From NCBI GenBank assembly GCA_017883125.1, contig JADGOD010000169.1, positions 1 through 5,306 on the forward strand: a DNA stretch of 5,306 nucleotides. Direction: 5' to 3'. This DNA comes from Acidimicrobiales bacterium (GTDB lineage: Bacteria; Actinomycetota; Acidimicrobiia; Acidimicrobiales; RAAP-2). Shown here one piece after another: positions 5,137 through 5,306 of this stretch. Positions within the stretch are counted from its first letter, which is position 1. Every line of letters begins with the position of its first letter. The notes beneath the pieces are model-generated. The model was not told the origin of the DNA and searched no databases. It saw only the letters and a program-made list of their open reading frames with translations. The translations under genes were made by a program, and so were the position numbers.

Positions 5137-5306
5137 CGACCGATCGCTCCCGGTGAGAGCCGGGTCCAGTCGTCTCGAGGCATCGACAGGGGGTCTTTGC
5201 CCAGGATCTGGATGCAGACGTGGTCCGCCCCGGCGGCGAAGTGCTCGTCGACGCGCGTCCAGATGGCGCCCTCATCGCCGTGAGCGACGAGGGCGTCCTG
5301 AAGTCG
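5133..5306 (-). CDS. LLM-class F420-dependent oxidoreductase, C-terminal fragment
   Basis: A 57-residue C-terminus cut by the right window edge. Reading the minus strand from 5306 gives a frame with LQDALVAHGDEGAIWTRV, then DEHFAAGADHVCIQILGKDP, then PRDDWTRLSPGAIGR and a TGA at 5135-5133. The pattern of an A.GDE..I..RV..H..AGADHV..Q.L block followed by LPR..W..L.P is characteristic of the C-terminal end of actinobacterial luciferase-like monooxygenases that use coenzyme F420. The catalytic and cofactor-binding parts lie outside the window, so the cofactor is inferred from the family. Its stop codon overlaps the TTG start of the SRPBCC gene. Confidence 0.8.
   Translation of the reverse strand, partial: RLQDALVAHGDEGAIWTRVDEHFAAGADHVCIQILGKDPLSMPRDDWTRLSPGAIGR

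Noticed and set aside
4940..5275. Minus-strand open frame of 111 codons at the right edge
   Set aside because: It conflicts with the LLM oxidoreductase C-terminus and the SRPBCC gene, both of which match known families; its own sequence is low-complexity.

Overview
This 5.3 kb window is high-GC (roughly two thirds G+C by eye) and tightly packed with protein genes. No RNA gene, mobile element or CRISPR array was seen. The C-terminus of a luciferase-like (LLM) F420-type oxidoreductase, GTG/TTG starts, a pyrophosphate-type phosphofructokinase and the strong GC codon bias all point to an actinobacterium. A lineage such as Acidimicrobiia is plausible, but the sequence alone does not fix it.

Layout. 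Plus strand, left side: the 3' end of a nitronate monooxygenase/2-nitropropane dioxygenase-like flavoprotein (cut by the window edge, ends at 608), then a six-helix DUF308/HdeD-like membrane protein (684-1262). A 16-bp perfect hairpin at 1307-1342 separates these from everything to the right, which is on the minus strand. Reading in the direction of transcription from the right edge, the minus-strand genes are: the C-terminal end of an LLM-class oxidoreductase (5306-5133), an SRPBCC-fold protein starting with TTG inside the previous stop (5136-4690), a 6-phosphofructokinase with pyrophosphate-type active-site residues (4636-3602), a CHAD-domain protein (3534-2617), and a CPA2-type cation/proton antiporter (about 2499-1345) that ends against the shared hairpin.

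How they fit together. The LLM oxidoreductase, SRPBCC protein and phosphofructokinase are spaced like one operon: a 4-nt stop/start overlap, then 53 nt with a strong ribosome binding site. The CHAD gene follows 67 nt later with no evident terminator between. CHAD domains bind inorganic polyphosphate and the kinase looks pyrophosphate-dependent, so a link to phosphoanhydride metabolism is possible, but this is inference from adjacency. Most of the window is ordinary housekeeping or accessory metabolism. The points most worth a second look are the Phe replacing Asn in the kinase's TIDND-type catalytic motif, the unclear start of the antiporter, and the missing active-site His in the nitronate monooxygenase-like protein. 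I found no convincing new multi-gene system.
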